Shown here: piece after piece, positions 1 through 8,619 of the stretch
Layout: each line of letters opens with the position of its first letter
Numbering within the stretch: the first letter of the stretch is position 1
Source: Desulfosarcina widdelii
Lineage (GTDB): Bacteria > Desulfobacterota > Desulfobacteria > Desulfobacterales > Desulfosarcinaceae
Reading direction: 5' to 3'
Assembly: GCF_009688965.1 (NCBI RefSeq)
Contig: NZ_AP021875.1
Coordinates: forward strand, 7,049,001 to 7,113,000
DNA length: 64,000 nt
The notes under the pieces: model-generated
Databases searched by the model: none
What the model saw: the letters and a program-made list of their open reading frames with translations, nothing else
What the model was told of the DNA's origin: nothing
Program-made: the position numbers and the translations under genes

Positions 1-163
1 TCTTTACGCTATCCCAATGAACGAATAAATATATGATTTGAATAGGAGCAAGAAAAAGACAGCCTAACCCCCAAAGGATACTCGTCTTAAAGGCTGCAAT
101 TAAAAATCCGATACCGCCAATTATGAAAACCCCTAAGCCTATTAACAGAAAGATTTCAGCCAT
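1..163 (-). CDS. Small membrane protein, partial (3' end beyond window)
   Basis: ATG at 163-161 is preceded on the minus strand by an AAAGGG ribosome site. The visible 54 codons begin MAEIFLLIGLGVFIIGG and are almost entirely hydrophobic, with two probable membrane segments (about residues 4-24 and 28-50). The gene runs off the left edge, so its length is unknown. It is transcribed away from the integron-type integrase at 490 and lies in AT-rich DNA. That is the position and composition expected of a first gene cassette, but no attI or attC site could be confirmed. No family was recognised. Confidence 0.55.
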   Translation of the reverse strand, partial: MAEIFLLIGLGVFIIGGIGFLIAAFKTSILWGLGCLFLAPIQIIYLFVHWDSVK

Positions 164-451
164 ATAATTTCCCTTTCTTCGTTTACTCGCTAACTTATAG
201 ATTATACAGAGTTCCGCTTTTTCATAACTCAGATAAGCGTTTTTAATGTCTGAAGATCTTACTATGGAGTAAAACGACTTGATATTAAACGACTTTATTA
301 TCTTTGAACTGCAAAAAAGCTAAAATTTCCGAAGCACGATTGTGATAAAAATATTCAACGCTCTGTATTTACATGGAAAAGTAATTAAAGAAAAAGTTAA
401 GAATTGCCGATAATCAATAAAAAGTTCTGCTTTTTGTTTAATATAGCAATA

Positions 452-470
452 TTATACAGAGTCTGTATAA
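452..470. promoter_or_regulatory. Perfect 9-bp palindrome upstream of the integrase
   Basis: TTATACAGA-G-TCTGTATAA is an exact inverted repeat with a one-base centre, ending 19 bases before the integrase ATG at 490. Its left part (ATTATACAGAGT, 451-462) recurs as a direct copy at 201-212. Place and symmetry suggest an operator over the integrase promoter. The regulator is unknown; the half-sites are not in the classical enterobacterial LexA order CTGT-N8-ACAG. Confidence 0.5.
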
Positions 471-489
471 AAATATGGGATAATTGGTA

Positions 490-1734
490 ATGGATTTTGA
501 AAATTACCGCAACTATATAAAATTAAAAGTTAAAATTCCTGACAACCAAATAGCATACTATTTGGGATGGGTCACCCAATTTTTTGCATATTGCAACAAA
601 AATCCTGGCCAACCCTTTGACCCCAGTGAGGTTCATGAGTTTCTTGGCCATCTGGAGAACCAGTGTGAGTCCTGGCAAGTCCAGCAGGCCAAAAAAGCTA
701 TCGAACTTTACCGTTATGTTCAGAGCACAGGGAAACGTTTATCATCCAAAAAATCTGCTTCGCCGTCTTCGGGTGCCTGGAAAAAAGCTGCCGACAATAT
801 GGTAAAACGCTTGCGTTTGAAAGGTTGTGCATACAAAACAGAACAAACCTATCTGCATTGGCTCAAGGATTTCTATCGTTTCGTTGACAATTCGCCTCCC
901 GAAACCATTAGCGATCGTCATTTAATGGATTACCTGACCTACCTGTCCGTAGAGCGAAATGTGGCCAAATCGACCCAGAGTCAGGCATTTAACGCACTGC
1001 TCTTTTTTTATCGGAACGTACTCGGCCGCGATCCTGGCGACATACGGGACGCCATACGCGCACGGCCAAAAAAACGGCTTCCTGTGGTTTTAACCCGAAC
1101 GGAGATATCTCTTTTGCTTGAGCAACTTTCCGGAATCCCCTTGCTGATGGCACAAATTATTTATGGGGGTGGGCTTCGTTTGCAGGAATGTATTTCCCTT
1201 CGAATCAAGGATATCGATTTCGAGCAGAATATCCTCAGCATCCGAGGCAAAGGCGACAAGGATCGACGAACGCTTCTGGCAGGTGTCGCGGTAAATCCCC
1301 TTAAAATACACATCGAACGGGTCAGGAAACTTTTCGAAGAGGATCGTCAAGCCGGGGTGTCCGGAGTTCAACTGCCAAATGCCCTGGAAAGAAAATATAC
1401 CAACGCCGGCAAGGAATGGATCTGGCAGTGGGTCTTTCCATCGAAGAATCTATCCGTCGATCCAAGGACCCAAATCGTCCGGCGTCACCATATCCACTCC
1501 ACCTCCTTGCAAAAACACATCAAAAAGGCAGCAAACAGGGCTATGATAACCAAAAGGGTGACCGTTCATACTCTGCGGCACAGTTTCGCCACGCATTTGC
1601 TCGAAAGCGGTACGGATCTGAGGACGATTCAGGAGTTGCTTGGGCATTCCAGCGTCCAGACAACCATGGTGTACACCCATGTCGCGCGGAAGAATGCCCT
1701 GGGCGTTACAAGCCCGTTGGATCGGCCGGGGTAA
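490..1734 (+). CDS. Integron-type tyrosine recombinase (IntI-like)
   Basis: This is a 414-residue site-specific recombinase. An N-terminal extension (about residues 1-90) precedes the SAM-like core-binding domain, followed by the catalytic domain. The expected catalytic residues are visible: R in GGLRLQE (about 228), K in GKGDKDR, HxxR in HTLRH (about 360), H in LGHSS and Y in MVYTHV (about 395). The stretch FPSKNLSVDPRTQ...RRHHIH (about 317-340) is the extra segment that separates integron integrases from XerC/D. The ATG at 490 is preferred over a TTG at 484 because GGGA lies 9 bases before it. The gene and its upstream region are AT-rich compared with the rest of the window, which suggests acquisition. 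It most likely inserts or excises cassettes at an attI site I could not pin down. Confidence 0.88.
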   Translation: MDFENYRNYIKLKVKIPDNQIAYYLGWVTQFFAYCNKNPGQPFDPSEVHEFLGHLENQCESWQVQQAKKAIELYRYVQSTGKRLSSKKSASPSSGAWKKAADNMVKRLRLKGCAYKTEQTYLHWLKDFYRFVDNSPPETISDRHLMDYLTYLSVERNVAKSTQSQAFNALLFFYRNVLGRDPGDIRDAIRARPKKRLPVVLTRTEISLLLEQLSGIPLLMAQIIYGGGLRLQECISLRIKDIDFEQNILSIRGKGDKDRRTLLAGVAVNPLKIHIERVRKLFEEDRQAGVSGVQLPNALERKYTNAGKEWIWQWVFPSKNLSVDPRTQIVRRHHIHSTSLQKHIKKAANRAMITKRVTVHTLRHSFATHLLESGTDLRTIQELLGHSSVQTTMVYTHVARKNALGVTSPLDRPG

Positions 1735-1977
1735 TGAAACTCGAATGCCGGGAGCAGTTATCATTTGCCGTCGCTACACGACTACAAACAGATGATGATA
1801 ACGCTCATAGAAAAAGCGCACATCCGCGAAATTTGTATAGGTCAAGGCTTATAAAGCATTTCTTAAAATGCGGTGGCTCCGCTTACACCGTGCCAACTGG
1901 TTGTACAAAGCCGAAAAAAACAATATGCTGTTTCGCAACGAAGGACTCTATCTTCAGCAGTCGGCAAGGAGGCGAGA

Positions 1978-3297
1978 ATGGAATTTCGCGTCAAAGATAT
2001 CCTCAAAATACAGGTGGCTCCCGCTCTGGGCTGCACCGAGCCGGTGGCCATCGCCCTGGGTTCCGCCGCGGCCGTTTCGCTGCTGCCGGAAAAGCGGATC
2101 GACGCCATCGAGATCTGGGTGGACCCCAATATCTATAAAAACGGTCTGGCCGTATCGATACCCGGAACCGACGGTCTGAGCGGGCTGGACATGGCATCGG
2201 CTTTAGGGGCCATGGGTGGCGATCCGAAGCTGAGGCTTGAAGTGCTCGATTCCGTGGACGAGACCGCCGTAACCGCAGCCATCGAAATGGTGAAGGCGGG
2301 ACGGGTGAAGGTAAACCTGCTGCGGGACCAGGTGGGGCTGCATATCAGAACCGTGGTCAACGGGGGCGGTCACACGGCGGAATCGGTGATTACCGGTCTG
2401 CACGACAACGTCGTATCCCTGAGTTTAGATGACCAGGAGATTGTCGAAAGCGACCTGCTGCCCCATGCCGCCGAGAAAAACGGCACAAGCCGGCTGGCCG
2501 AACTGGAAGCCTGGCTCAAGGCCCTGACCCTGGATCAATTGATCGAACTGCTGGACGACCTGGATGACGAGGACCGCAACTTTCTACAGGCCGGCGTCGA
2601 CGTCAACCTGCGACTGGCGGACTACGGCCTCAAACACGGCCCGGGGCTGGGCGTCGGGCGCACCATGGAGCGTCTGGTGCGCCAGGGGCTGATCAAGCGG
2701 GACATGCTCGTCGCCGCACGGATTCTGGCTTCCTCGGCTGCCGATGCCCGCATGTCCGGCGTCAAACTGCCGGCCATGAGCAGCGCCGGGTCCGGCAACC
2801 ACGGGTTGACTGCCATTTTGCCCATCGTGGCTGTCGAAGAATTTCTCTCCGTGGACCATGCCCTCGTGATCGAGGCCATCGGTCTGAGCCACATCATCAC
2901 CGCCTACGTCAAGGCCTACACCGGGCGGCTGTCCGCCATCTGCGGCTGCAGCGTGGCCGCCGGAGCAGGCGCCACGGCCGGCATCACCTACCTGATGGGC
3001 GGCACCAAACAGCACATTGCCGGCGCCATCAAAAACCTTACCGAGGACCTGGCCGGCGTGATTTGCGATGGCGCCAAGGGCGGATGCGCCCTTAAGCTGG
3101 CCACCGCCGCGGGAACGGCGGTGCAGGCTGCCCTGTTCTCCCTTCAGGGAGTCAACGTCAGCTTCACCGACGGCATCATCGGGCGTTCTCCCGAAGACAC
3201 CATGAAGAATATCGGCACCCTCACCACCCAGGGAATGATCGAAACCGACCGCACCATTCTGAACATCATGCTGGAGAAGCAGTTCTCCGATGTCTGA
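1978..3297 (+). CDS. UPF0597 / CyuA (YhaM) family protein, probable L-cysteine desulfidase or serine dehydratase-like enzyme
   Basis: 439 residues, close to the usual length of about 435 for this family. The ATG at 1978 follows a strong AAGGAGG; the reading frame is open further upstream but lacks similarity there. Family hallmarks are the N-terminal VAPALGCTEPVAIAL (about 12-26), Gly-rich GSGNHG (about 265), CGCSVAAGAGA (about 323) and ICDGAKGGCALK (about 362). These conserved cysteines are typical of the iron-sulfur-dependent serine dehydratase alpha-like fold. Family members release sulfide from cysteine or deaminate serine; which applies here cannot be told. The stop overlaps the start of the flippase at 3290, so the two are probably co-translated. 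Confidence 0.85.
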   Translation: MEFRVKDILKIQVAPALGCTEPVAIALGSAAAVSLLPEKRIDAIEIWVDPNIYKNGLAVSIPGTDGLSGLDMASALGAMGGDPKLRLEVLDSVDETAVTAAIEMVKAGRVKVNLLRDQVGLHIRTVVNGGGHTAESVITGLHDNVVSLSLDDQEIVESDLLPHAAEKNGTSRLAELEAWLKALTLDQLIELLDDLDDEDRNFLQAGVDVNLRLADYGLKHGPGLGVGRTMERLVRQGLIKRDMLVAARILASSAADARMSGVKLPAMSSAGSGNHGLTAILPIVAVEEFLSVDHALVIEAIGLSHIITAYVKAYTGRLSAICGCSVAAGAGATAGITYLMGGTKQHIAGAIKNLTEDLAGVICDGAKGGCALKLATAAGTAVQAALFSLQGVNVSFTDGIIGRSPEDTMKNIGTLTTQGMIETDRTILNIMLEKQFSDV

Positions 3298-4888
3298 CAA
3301 ACCGGGACATAACTCGGGTCAGGAGGACGACTCCGGTTGGGTGGACGTATCGTCGAAAACGGGAGCCGGCGGTCTGCCGACCCGCCGCCTGGACCTGATG
3401 GCGGCGTTTGACCGGATGACCGGCGGGCATGAACGGGTTGCGGCGTGGCTGGACGCGCTTTTCTCTCGAAAGGGCGCCGGTGCGGATCTCTTTTCTCGAC
3501 AGACCGTTCTGCCGGTTCTGGATCGACTGGCTGCCGTCCTTTCCGGTCTGATCGCCATGATCCTGGTGGATCGCCACTACGGCCCGGCCGGCCTGGGAGT
3601 TTTCGCCTGGTTTTTCTCATTACTGGCCATTGCGGGATATCTCGGGCGCTACGGCATCCCCGTTTATGTGGAAAACCGCATGGCCCGGTCTCCCGAATCC
3701 GCCGATGTCCTCTGCGCCCGGGCCCTGGCAGCCTTGCTCTCCTTAGGGGGCGCTGCGGTGGCCGTGTGTACGCTCTATGCCTTCCTGCTCGCTGGACCCG
3801 GTCCCGGCTCGGCGGACAATTTCCTGATCCTGCTTCTGGGACCCACGGTCTTTTTTCAGAACATCAACGCCCTGAAACTGGCCATGCTCAATGGAACCGG
3901 GCGGCACGCTGCAGCCGCCGGCCTGAGAATTCGTCAGCGGCTGGTTTTCCTGGGGGCTACCCTGATGCTCTGCCTCTTCCGGGTCCCGGTGCCCCTGCTG
4001 GCCGGTGCGTTTTTGTTGAGCCAGATCGTCATGCTGGGACTGGGGCGCAAGACGGTCCGCCTTCCGGGTGCCGCCCGCGTCCTTGCCGGGTGGAAACAGG
4101 TCGGGCAGATGGTGGACAAGGGCCGGGCCTTTCTGTTTACCGACAACCTGCTGGACGTGGTGTTTTATGCGGACATGTTGATCCTGGGGTGGTTCGTCGA
4201 TCCAGTGAAGCTGGGGCTTTACGCCCGGGCCCTGATTCTGGCGCGGCTGTTTCTGGTGGCTCCGGGAGGGCTGCGCTCGGTTTTTCGAAAAGCGGCCAAC
4301 CAGCGGGTGCGAGCCGGGCTAAACGGCGATCTGGTCCCTTTTGTGGGCCGCACCGCCCGTGGGATGTTTTTCGTCCACGGCTTGCTGGCCATCCTCGTCC
4401 TGGGGCATTTCCAGCAGGCGCTGGAGCTGGTCTACGACAGCCGCCAGCAGGCCGCCGAGACGTTTGCGGTCTTCGCCCTGGTGATGCCGGGGTTGATTTT
4501 CTTCTCGGCGGTCACGGCCCTGGAGCCGGTTTTCGAGGCTCTGGAGAAGAGCGAGCGGCTGAAGCGGATGAACCTGGCGGTGGCCGCCGTCAACCTGATG
4601 CTCAACATCAATCTGATTCCCTTTGCCGGAATCGATGGCGCGGCCATGGCCACCTCGGGGGCCATGCTGATCCATTTTTTTCTCTTTGCACGGCTGCTGC
4701 CAGCCGGTTTGCGCGGTTCCATCTTTTTCTGGCCCGGTGCGGCGGCCGCGCTCTACCTGACCTATGTTCTCATGGCTTGGTCGGGCATGGGCGTATTCCC
4801 GTGGATTTTGCTTTCCCCGATCCTGTTCGGCGTCTTTTTATGGGCAGGCGGTTTTTTCGATAAGCCGTCGGGAAGAACGGCAGGCTGA
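3290..4888 (+). CDS. Polysaccharide/lipid flippase-like membrane protein (MOP superfamily)
   Basis: 532 residues with a hydrophilic N-terminus of about 80 residues and then 12-14 hydrophobic segments through to the C-terminus. The pattern resembles Wzx/RfbX-type flippases: paired helices, and an early segment reading VLDRLAAVLSGLIAMILVD followed by a GPAGLGVFAWFFSL-type helix. Such proteins move lipid-linked sugars across the inner membrane. No glycosyltransferases are near, so the substrate is open. The start overlaps the preceding gene by 8 bases. An internal start (for example near 3398) would remove the polar N-terminal tail and cannot be excluded. Confidence 0.7.
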   Translation: MSDKPGHNSGQEDDSGWVDVSSKTGAGGLPTRRLDLMAAFDRMTGGHERVAAWLDALFSRKGAGADLFSRQTVLPVLDRLAAVLSGLIAMILVDRHYGPAGLGVFAWFFSLLAIAGYLGRYGIPVYVENRMARSPESADVLCARALAALLSLGGAAVAVCTLYAFLLAGPGPGSADNFLILLLGPTVFFQNINALKLAMLNGTGRHAAAAGLRIRQRLVFLGATLMLCLFRVPVPLLAGAFLLSQIVMLGLGRKTVRLPGAARVLAGWKQVGQMVDKGRAFLFTDNLLDVVFYADMLILGWFVDPVKLGLYARALILARLFLVAPGGLRSVFRKAANQRVRAGLNGDLVPFVGRTARGMFFVHGLLAILVLGHFQQALELVYDSRQQAAETFAVFALVMPGLIFFSAVTALEPVFEALEKSERLKRMNLAVAAVNLMLNINLIPFAGIDGAAMATSGAMLIHFFLFARLLPAGLRGSIFFWPGAAAALYLTYVLMAWSGMGVFPWILLSPILFGVFLWAGGFFDKPSGRTAG

Positions 4889-4959
4889 GAAAAGCGCATA
4901 AAAATCAACGTATTCGCATTAAATACATATAGAATCTTCCAACAAAAGGAGGAAACCCC

Positions 4960-6057
4960 ATGGAAGAACAAAGCCCGCAGGAGCCGGAACTGATCAAAAA
5001 GATCAGAAAAAGGAGAATTTCGATTCCAAAATTCCGGATTCCCGGCGGCGGCAAGTTCAAATATTTCGTTATCGCCGCTGCTGTCCTGGTGTTTGCCTAC
5101 AATCTGCTGTTCGTTTATGTAAAACCCAACGAATTCGGCATCAAGGTGGTGCGCCTGGGCATCAACCGCGGCGTCCAGCAGGAAGTGTACACCGCCGGAC
5201 TCAACCTGGTGGTGCCCGGCATGCAGCAGATGTACCGGTTGCCGCGGGACGTGCAGGTGCTGGAACTGACCGATTATCCGAAAACGGCCGCAGACCAGGC
5301 CCGCAAGGAGCGGGTGGCCCACATCCAGACCTCCGACGGATTTTTCGTGGACGTGGATGTCTCCATTCTTTATCGCATCGAAGACCCGTACCTGGTGTTT
5401 ACCAAAATCGGACCCGGCAGCCTGTTCGAAGACAACGGCATCATCCCCAAGGCCGAACCGGCCCTCAAGGAGACGTTGGGCAAGCTGACCACCGAGGACT
5501 TCTACAACAGCTTCATGCGCGTCGACAAGGCCCGCGAGGCCCGCGACCGGCTCAACGAGGAATTGAATCCCAAAGGCATCCGCGTGGAGCATGTGCTGGT
5601 GCGCTACTTCCGTTACAGCCCCGAGATCCAGAAGAACATCGAAGAGAAGAAGCTCAAGGACCAGTTGGTCTTCACCAACCAGGCCGCGGCCCGGGCCGCC
5701 AGGGAGGAAGCCCAGTTGAAGAAGATCGTCCAGGAAGGGCGCGTCGTCGTGGACGTGGAGATGGAGCAGGGCAGGGCCTACGTGACCCGCAAGATTGCCG
5801 AAAAGGACCTGTATGTGAGGGCCAAAAAGGCCGAGGCCGACCTGTTGGTCAAACTGGCCGAGGCGGAGAAGGTCCGCCTGAAGAACGACGCCCTCAAGGG
5901 AGTCGGTTCCGAAAGAATGGTGGGATTGAAAATGGCCGATGTCTACAAGGGATTGGATCTGATCGTGCTGCCCAGCGACGGCAGTTCCGGGGTCAACCCC
6001 CTGGATCTGGACAACGCCCTCAAGCTTTTCGACGTACGCAAAGGAGGTGCCCAATGA
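4960..6057 (+). CDS. SPFH/Band 7 (prohibitin/HflK-like) membrane protein
   Basis: 365 residues with a clean AAAGGAGG before the ATG. A positively charged N-terminus (about 1-28) precedes one membrane helix (about 29-50). Next come the SPFH domain (KPNEFGIKVVRLG onward, about 52-230) and a charged, Ala/Glu/Lys-rich coiled coil (about 225-310), the usual stomatin-like build. SPFH proteins oligomerise into membrane microdomain rings and often control proteases such as FtsH. It overlaps the next SPFH gene by 4 bases (ATGA), so the pair probably forms a hetero-oligomer in the manner of HflK/HflC, but the sequence does not prove that identity. Confidence 0.85.
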   Translation: MEEQSPQEPELIKKIRKRRISIPKFRIPGGGKFKYFVIAAAVLVFAYNLLFVYVKPNEFGIKVVRLGINRGVQQEVYTAGLNLVVPGMQQMYRLPRDVQVLELTDYPKTAADQARKERVAHIQTSDGFFVDVDVSILYRIEDPYLVFTKIGPGSLFEDNGIIPKAEPALKETLGKLTTEDFYNSFMRVDKAREARDRLNEELNPKGIRVEHVLVRYFRYSPEIQKNIEEKKLKDQLVFTNQAAARAAREEAQLKKIVQEGRVVVDVEMEQGRAYVTRKIAEKDLYVRAKKAEADLLVKLAEAEKVRLKNDALKGVGSERMVGLKMADVYKGLDLIVLPSDGSSGVNPLDLDNALKLFDVRKGGAQ

Positions 6058-7076
6058 AGCGGTCGATCTGGATCATACTGGCGGTTTGCCTGATGTTCGG
6101 CACCACGGGATGTGTTTTCTATACCACCGGGGAAACCGAAGTGGGCGTGCGCACCCGAAAATTCGCTCTCACCGGCAAAGGCGTGGAGGACAAAGCCTAC
6201 GCGCCGGGGTCCACCTACATTTTTATGCCTTTTATCAACGACTGGCACACCTTCGACACCAAGCTGCAGAATCTGGAAATGGTGTTTGATCGTGGACGCG
6301 GGGACCGGCGCACCCGCGACGATCTGCTCTTCAAGACCATTGACGGAAACGACATCAGCCTTGACGTGATCATCGCCTATCGCATCGATACGGAAAAGGC
6401 ACCGTATATTCTGCAGAACGTTGCCGTCAACAACCGCACCCTGCGGGACAAGATCGTACGCACCATCGCCCGCAGCAAGCCCCGGGACATCTTCGGCGAA
6501 CTGGCCACCGAGGAGTTCTACGTGGCCGAAAAGCGGGAGCTTCAGGCCCAGCGGGCCAAGGACGTGCTTCAGGAGATGCTCGGTCCCATGGGCATCGTGG
6601 TGGAAAAAGTGCTCACCAAGGACTACCGTTTCAACAAGGAGTACCAGAAGGCCATCGAGGACAAGAAAGTGGCCGATCAGCAGGTGCAGAAGAACAAGTC
6701 GGCCCAGCACGCCGCGCTGGAAGAGTATAAGCGCAAGTTGGAGGAAGCCAAGGGCGAGGTCAACAAAATGATTGCCGACGCCGACGGCGTCTACCGCAAG
6801 GCCAAGATCGAAGCCGACGTCTATTACGAGAAGCAGAAACTGCTCGCCGAAGCCATAAAGGCCGAGGGGATCGCCGAGGCCAAGGGGATCCAGGAGATGA
6901 ACAACGCCCTGGCTGGCTCCGGCGGCGAGGCCCTGGTGAAACTGCGCATTGCCGAGGCCATGCAGAATAAAAAGATCATGCTGCTGCCCGTATCCGAGGG
7001 GGGCATGAATTTGAAGACCACCGATATCAACCAGTTGATCAATACGATGGGGGTGAAGTCGCTGGGTAAGAAGTAA
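6054..7076 (+). CDS. SPFH/Band 7 protein with lipoprotein-type signal
   Basis: 340 residues. The N-terminus MKRSIWIILAVCLMFGTTGC ends in a lipobox-like TTGC with Cys at about 20, so a lipid anchor rather than a transmembrane helix may hold it to the membrane, which is unusual for an SPFH protein. The SPFH domain spans about 25-215. A long coiled coil rich in Lys/Glu/Ala (about 195-290) follows, then a conserved hydrophobic tail (KIMLLPVSEGG). Its start overlaps the end of the preceding SPFH gene, so they are one translational unit. The operon ends at the hairpin between 7083 and 7187. Confidence 0.85.
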   Translation: MKRSIWIILAVCLMFGTTGCVFYTTGETEVGVRTRKFALTGKGVEDKAYAPGSTYIFMPFINDWHTFDTKLQNLEMVFDRGRGDRRTRDDLLFKTIDGNDISLDVIIAYRIDTEKAPYILQNVAVNNRTLRDKIVRTIARSKPRDIFGELATEEFYVAEKRELQAQRAKDVLQEMLGPMGIVVEKVLTKDYRFNKEYQKAIEDKKVADQQVQKNKSAQHAALEEYKRKLEEAKGEVNKMIADADGVYRKAKIEADVYYEKQKLLAEAIKAEGIAEAKGIQEMNNALAGSGGEALVKLRIAEAMQNKKIMLLPVSEGGMNLKTTDINQLINTMGVKSLGKK

Positions 7077-7082
7077 AGATCC

Positions 7083-7187
7083 GTGAACAGTGAACCGTGA
7101 ACGGAAAAGACCGTAGTCAGAAAAAAGCGACCGGTGAACAGGAAGTGGCGCACCGGCTCAATTCACCGTTCACAGACCACTGTTCAC
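7083..7187. repeat. Inverted GTGAAC heptad repeats forming a long hairpin
   Basis: Three tandem 7-mers GTGAACA, GTGAACC and GTGAACG fill 7083-7103, with another GTGAACA at 7134-7140. The segment 7166-7187 is the inverted counterpart: 18 of its 22 bases can pair with 7083-7104. It sits between the convergent SPFH gene and the regulator gene, so it may act as a bidirectional terminator. It belongs with the other heptad arrays at 12789, 14954 and 23825. Confidence 0.75.
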
Positions 7188-7194
7188 TGTACCC

Positions 7195-8619
7195 TCACTT
7201 CACGCTGGTTTCGATCTTCAAGTGGTACTTGTCGATCTTGGCGTGCAGGGTTGGCCTGGAGATGCCCAGCAGTTTCGCGGCCCGCGAGCGGTTGCCGCCG
7301 GTCAGGTTCAGCGCTTCGCCCACCAGCATGCTGCCGAAATGATCCAGGCAGTTTTCGAACAGGTTGTTCTGGTCTCCCTTGGAGAGCAGGCTGCGAATCC
7401 AGGTGCGGATGCTTTCGTCGCAGGCGGTTTCATGGGGATTGCCCTTCTGGGGATCACCGCTGGCAGCCTGGGTGATGTCCTCCAGGCTCAGGGGGGCTCC
7501 GCGATTGAAGATCAGGGCTTTTTGCAGGGTGTTGGACAGTTCGCGGATGTTGCCCGGCCAGGGGCTGGAAACCAGCAGGCTCATGGCCTCGTGGGTGATT
7601 CCGGGATTTTCGATCCCCAACTCCGATGAGAAGCGGGCCAGAAAATAGTCGGCCAGCAGGGGAATGTCGCCGGTGCGCTCCCGCAGGGGCGGCAGCCAGA
7701 TGCTGATCACTTTAAGGCGATAGTAAAGATCCTCCCGGAACTGGCCGGTGGTGATCAAATGCTCCAGATCCCGGTTGGTGGCGGCGATGATGCGCACGTC
7801 CACCGGCAGGGTCTCGCGGCCGCCGAGGCGCTCGATGCTCTTTTCCTGGAGCAGGCGTAGCATTTTGGCCTGCAGGTTCATGGGCATGTCGCCGATTTCG
7901 TCCAGGAAAATCGTACCACCGCTGGCCTGTTCGATCTTGCCCACCCTGCGGTGGGTTGCACCGGTGAAGGCGCCCTTCTCATAGCCGAAGAGTTCGCTTT
8001 CCAGCAGTGTGTCGGGGATGGCCACGCAGTTGATCACCAGAAACGGTTTTTCGTTGCGCATGCTGTGCTGGTAAAGGGCCCGGGCAACCAGTTCCTTGCC
8101 GGAACCGGATTCGCCGCGGATGAGAACGGTGGCCTCGGTGGCCGATACCCGGCCGATGGATTTATAGACCTCCTGCATCACCGGGCTTTTTCCGATAATG
8201 GCCTCTCCGCGGGTCTTGTCCGGTCCCACGTCCATGTCGATGGGCGAACGCATGAACCGTCCGGTCTCCAGGGCCTGGCGGATGGTCGCCAGCATCTGGG
8301 GGATGTCGAAGGGCTTGATGACATAATCGAAAGCGCCCAGCTTGGTAGCCTCGATGGCAGTTTCCGTGGTGCCGAAGGCGGTCATGACAATGACCGGCAG
8401 CTTCTGGTCGATGGCGTGGATGCGTTTGAATGTCTCCAGGCCGTTCATGCCCGGCAGGCGTACATCCAGGACCACAAGGTCGGGAAGAGCCTCCTGGACC
8501 ATGCGGATCCCGGCTTCTCCTGACGCCGCCGTGCGAACCTCGTATCCTTCTTCCTGCAGCAGCCGTTCGAAACTCATGCGCAACTGATCGTCATCGTCGA
8601 TAATCAGAATGGTGCTCAC
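7195..8619 (-). CDS. NtrC-family sigma-54-dependent response regulator
   Basis: 474 residues in three domains. A receiver (1-120) has the acidic cluster IDDDD, phospho-acceptor D in VVLDVRLPG, T in VMTAFG and K in VIKPFD. An AAA+ domain (about 145-385) has Walker A GESGSGKE and an intact GAFTGA loop (EKGAFTGATH), the contact to sigma-54. A Fis-type helix-turn-helix ends the protein (GGNRSRAAKLLGISRPTLHAK, about 440-465). Phosphorylation by the kinase encoded just upstream (4-base overlap) should drive ATP-powered open-complex formation at -24/-12 promoters. It is the only sigma-54 activator in the window and therefore the best candidate to bind the repeated upstream sites at 18.2, 23.8, 30.2 and 36.4 kb. 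Confidence 0.95.
   Translation of the reverse strand: MSTILIIDDDDQLRMSFERLLQEEGYEVRTAASGEAGIRMVQEALPDLVVLDVRLPGMNGLETFKRIHAIDQKLPVIVMTAFGTTETAIEATKLGAFDYVIKPFDIPQMLATIRQALETGRFMRSPIDMDVGPDKTRGEAIIGKSPVMQEVYKSIGRVSATEATVLIRGESGSGKELVARALYQHSMRNEKPFLVINCVAIPDTLLESELFGYEKGAFTGATHRRVGKIEQASGGTIFLDEIGDMPMNLQAKMLRLLQEKSIERLGGRETLPVDVRIIAATNRDLEHLITTGQFREDLYYRLKVISIWLPPLRERTGDIPLLADYFLARFSSELGIENPGITHEAMSLLVSSPWPGNIRELSNTLQKALIFNRGAPLSLEDITQAASGDPQKGNPHETACDESIRTWIRSLLSKGDQNNLFENCLDHFGSMLVGEALNLTGGNRSRAAKLLGISRPTLHAKIDKYHLKIETSVK

Noticed and set aside
353..359. ATTCAAC, whose complement GTTGAAT fits the integron core GTTRRRY, and GCCTAAC at 62-68
   Set aside because: Such 7-mers are expected by chance in a few hundred bases. 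The first has no partner core or stem, and the second lies inside the small ORF. Not enough to call attI or attC.
452..470. Classical LexA box at the integrase promoter
   Set aside because: The palindrome has ACAG and CTGT in the reverse order and spacing of the enterobacterial site. SOS control remains only a guess.
1873..1977. Upstream extension of the CyuA-like gene
   Set aside because: The frame is open, but the strong AAGGAGG and the family N-terminus place the start at 1978.
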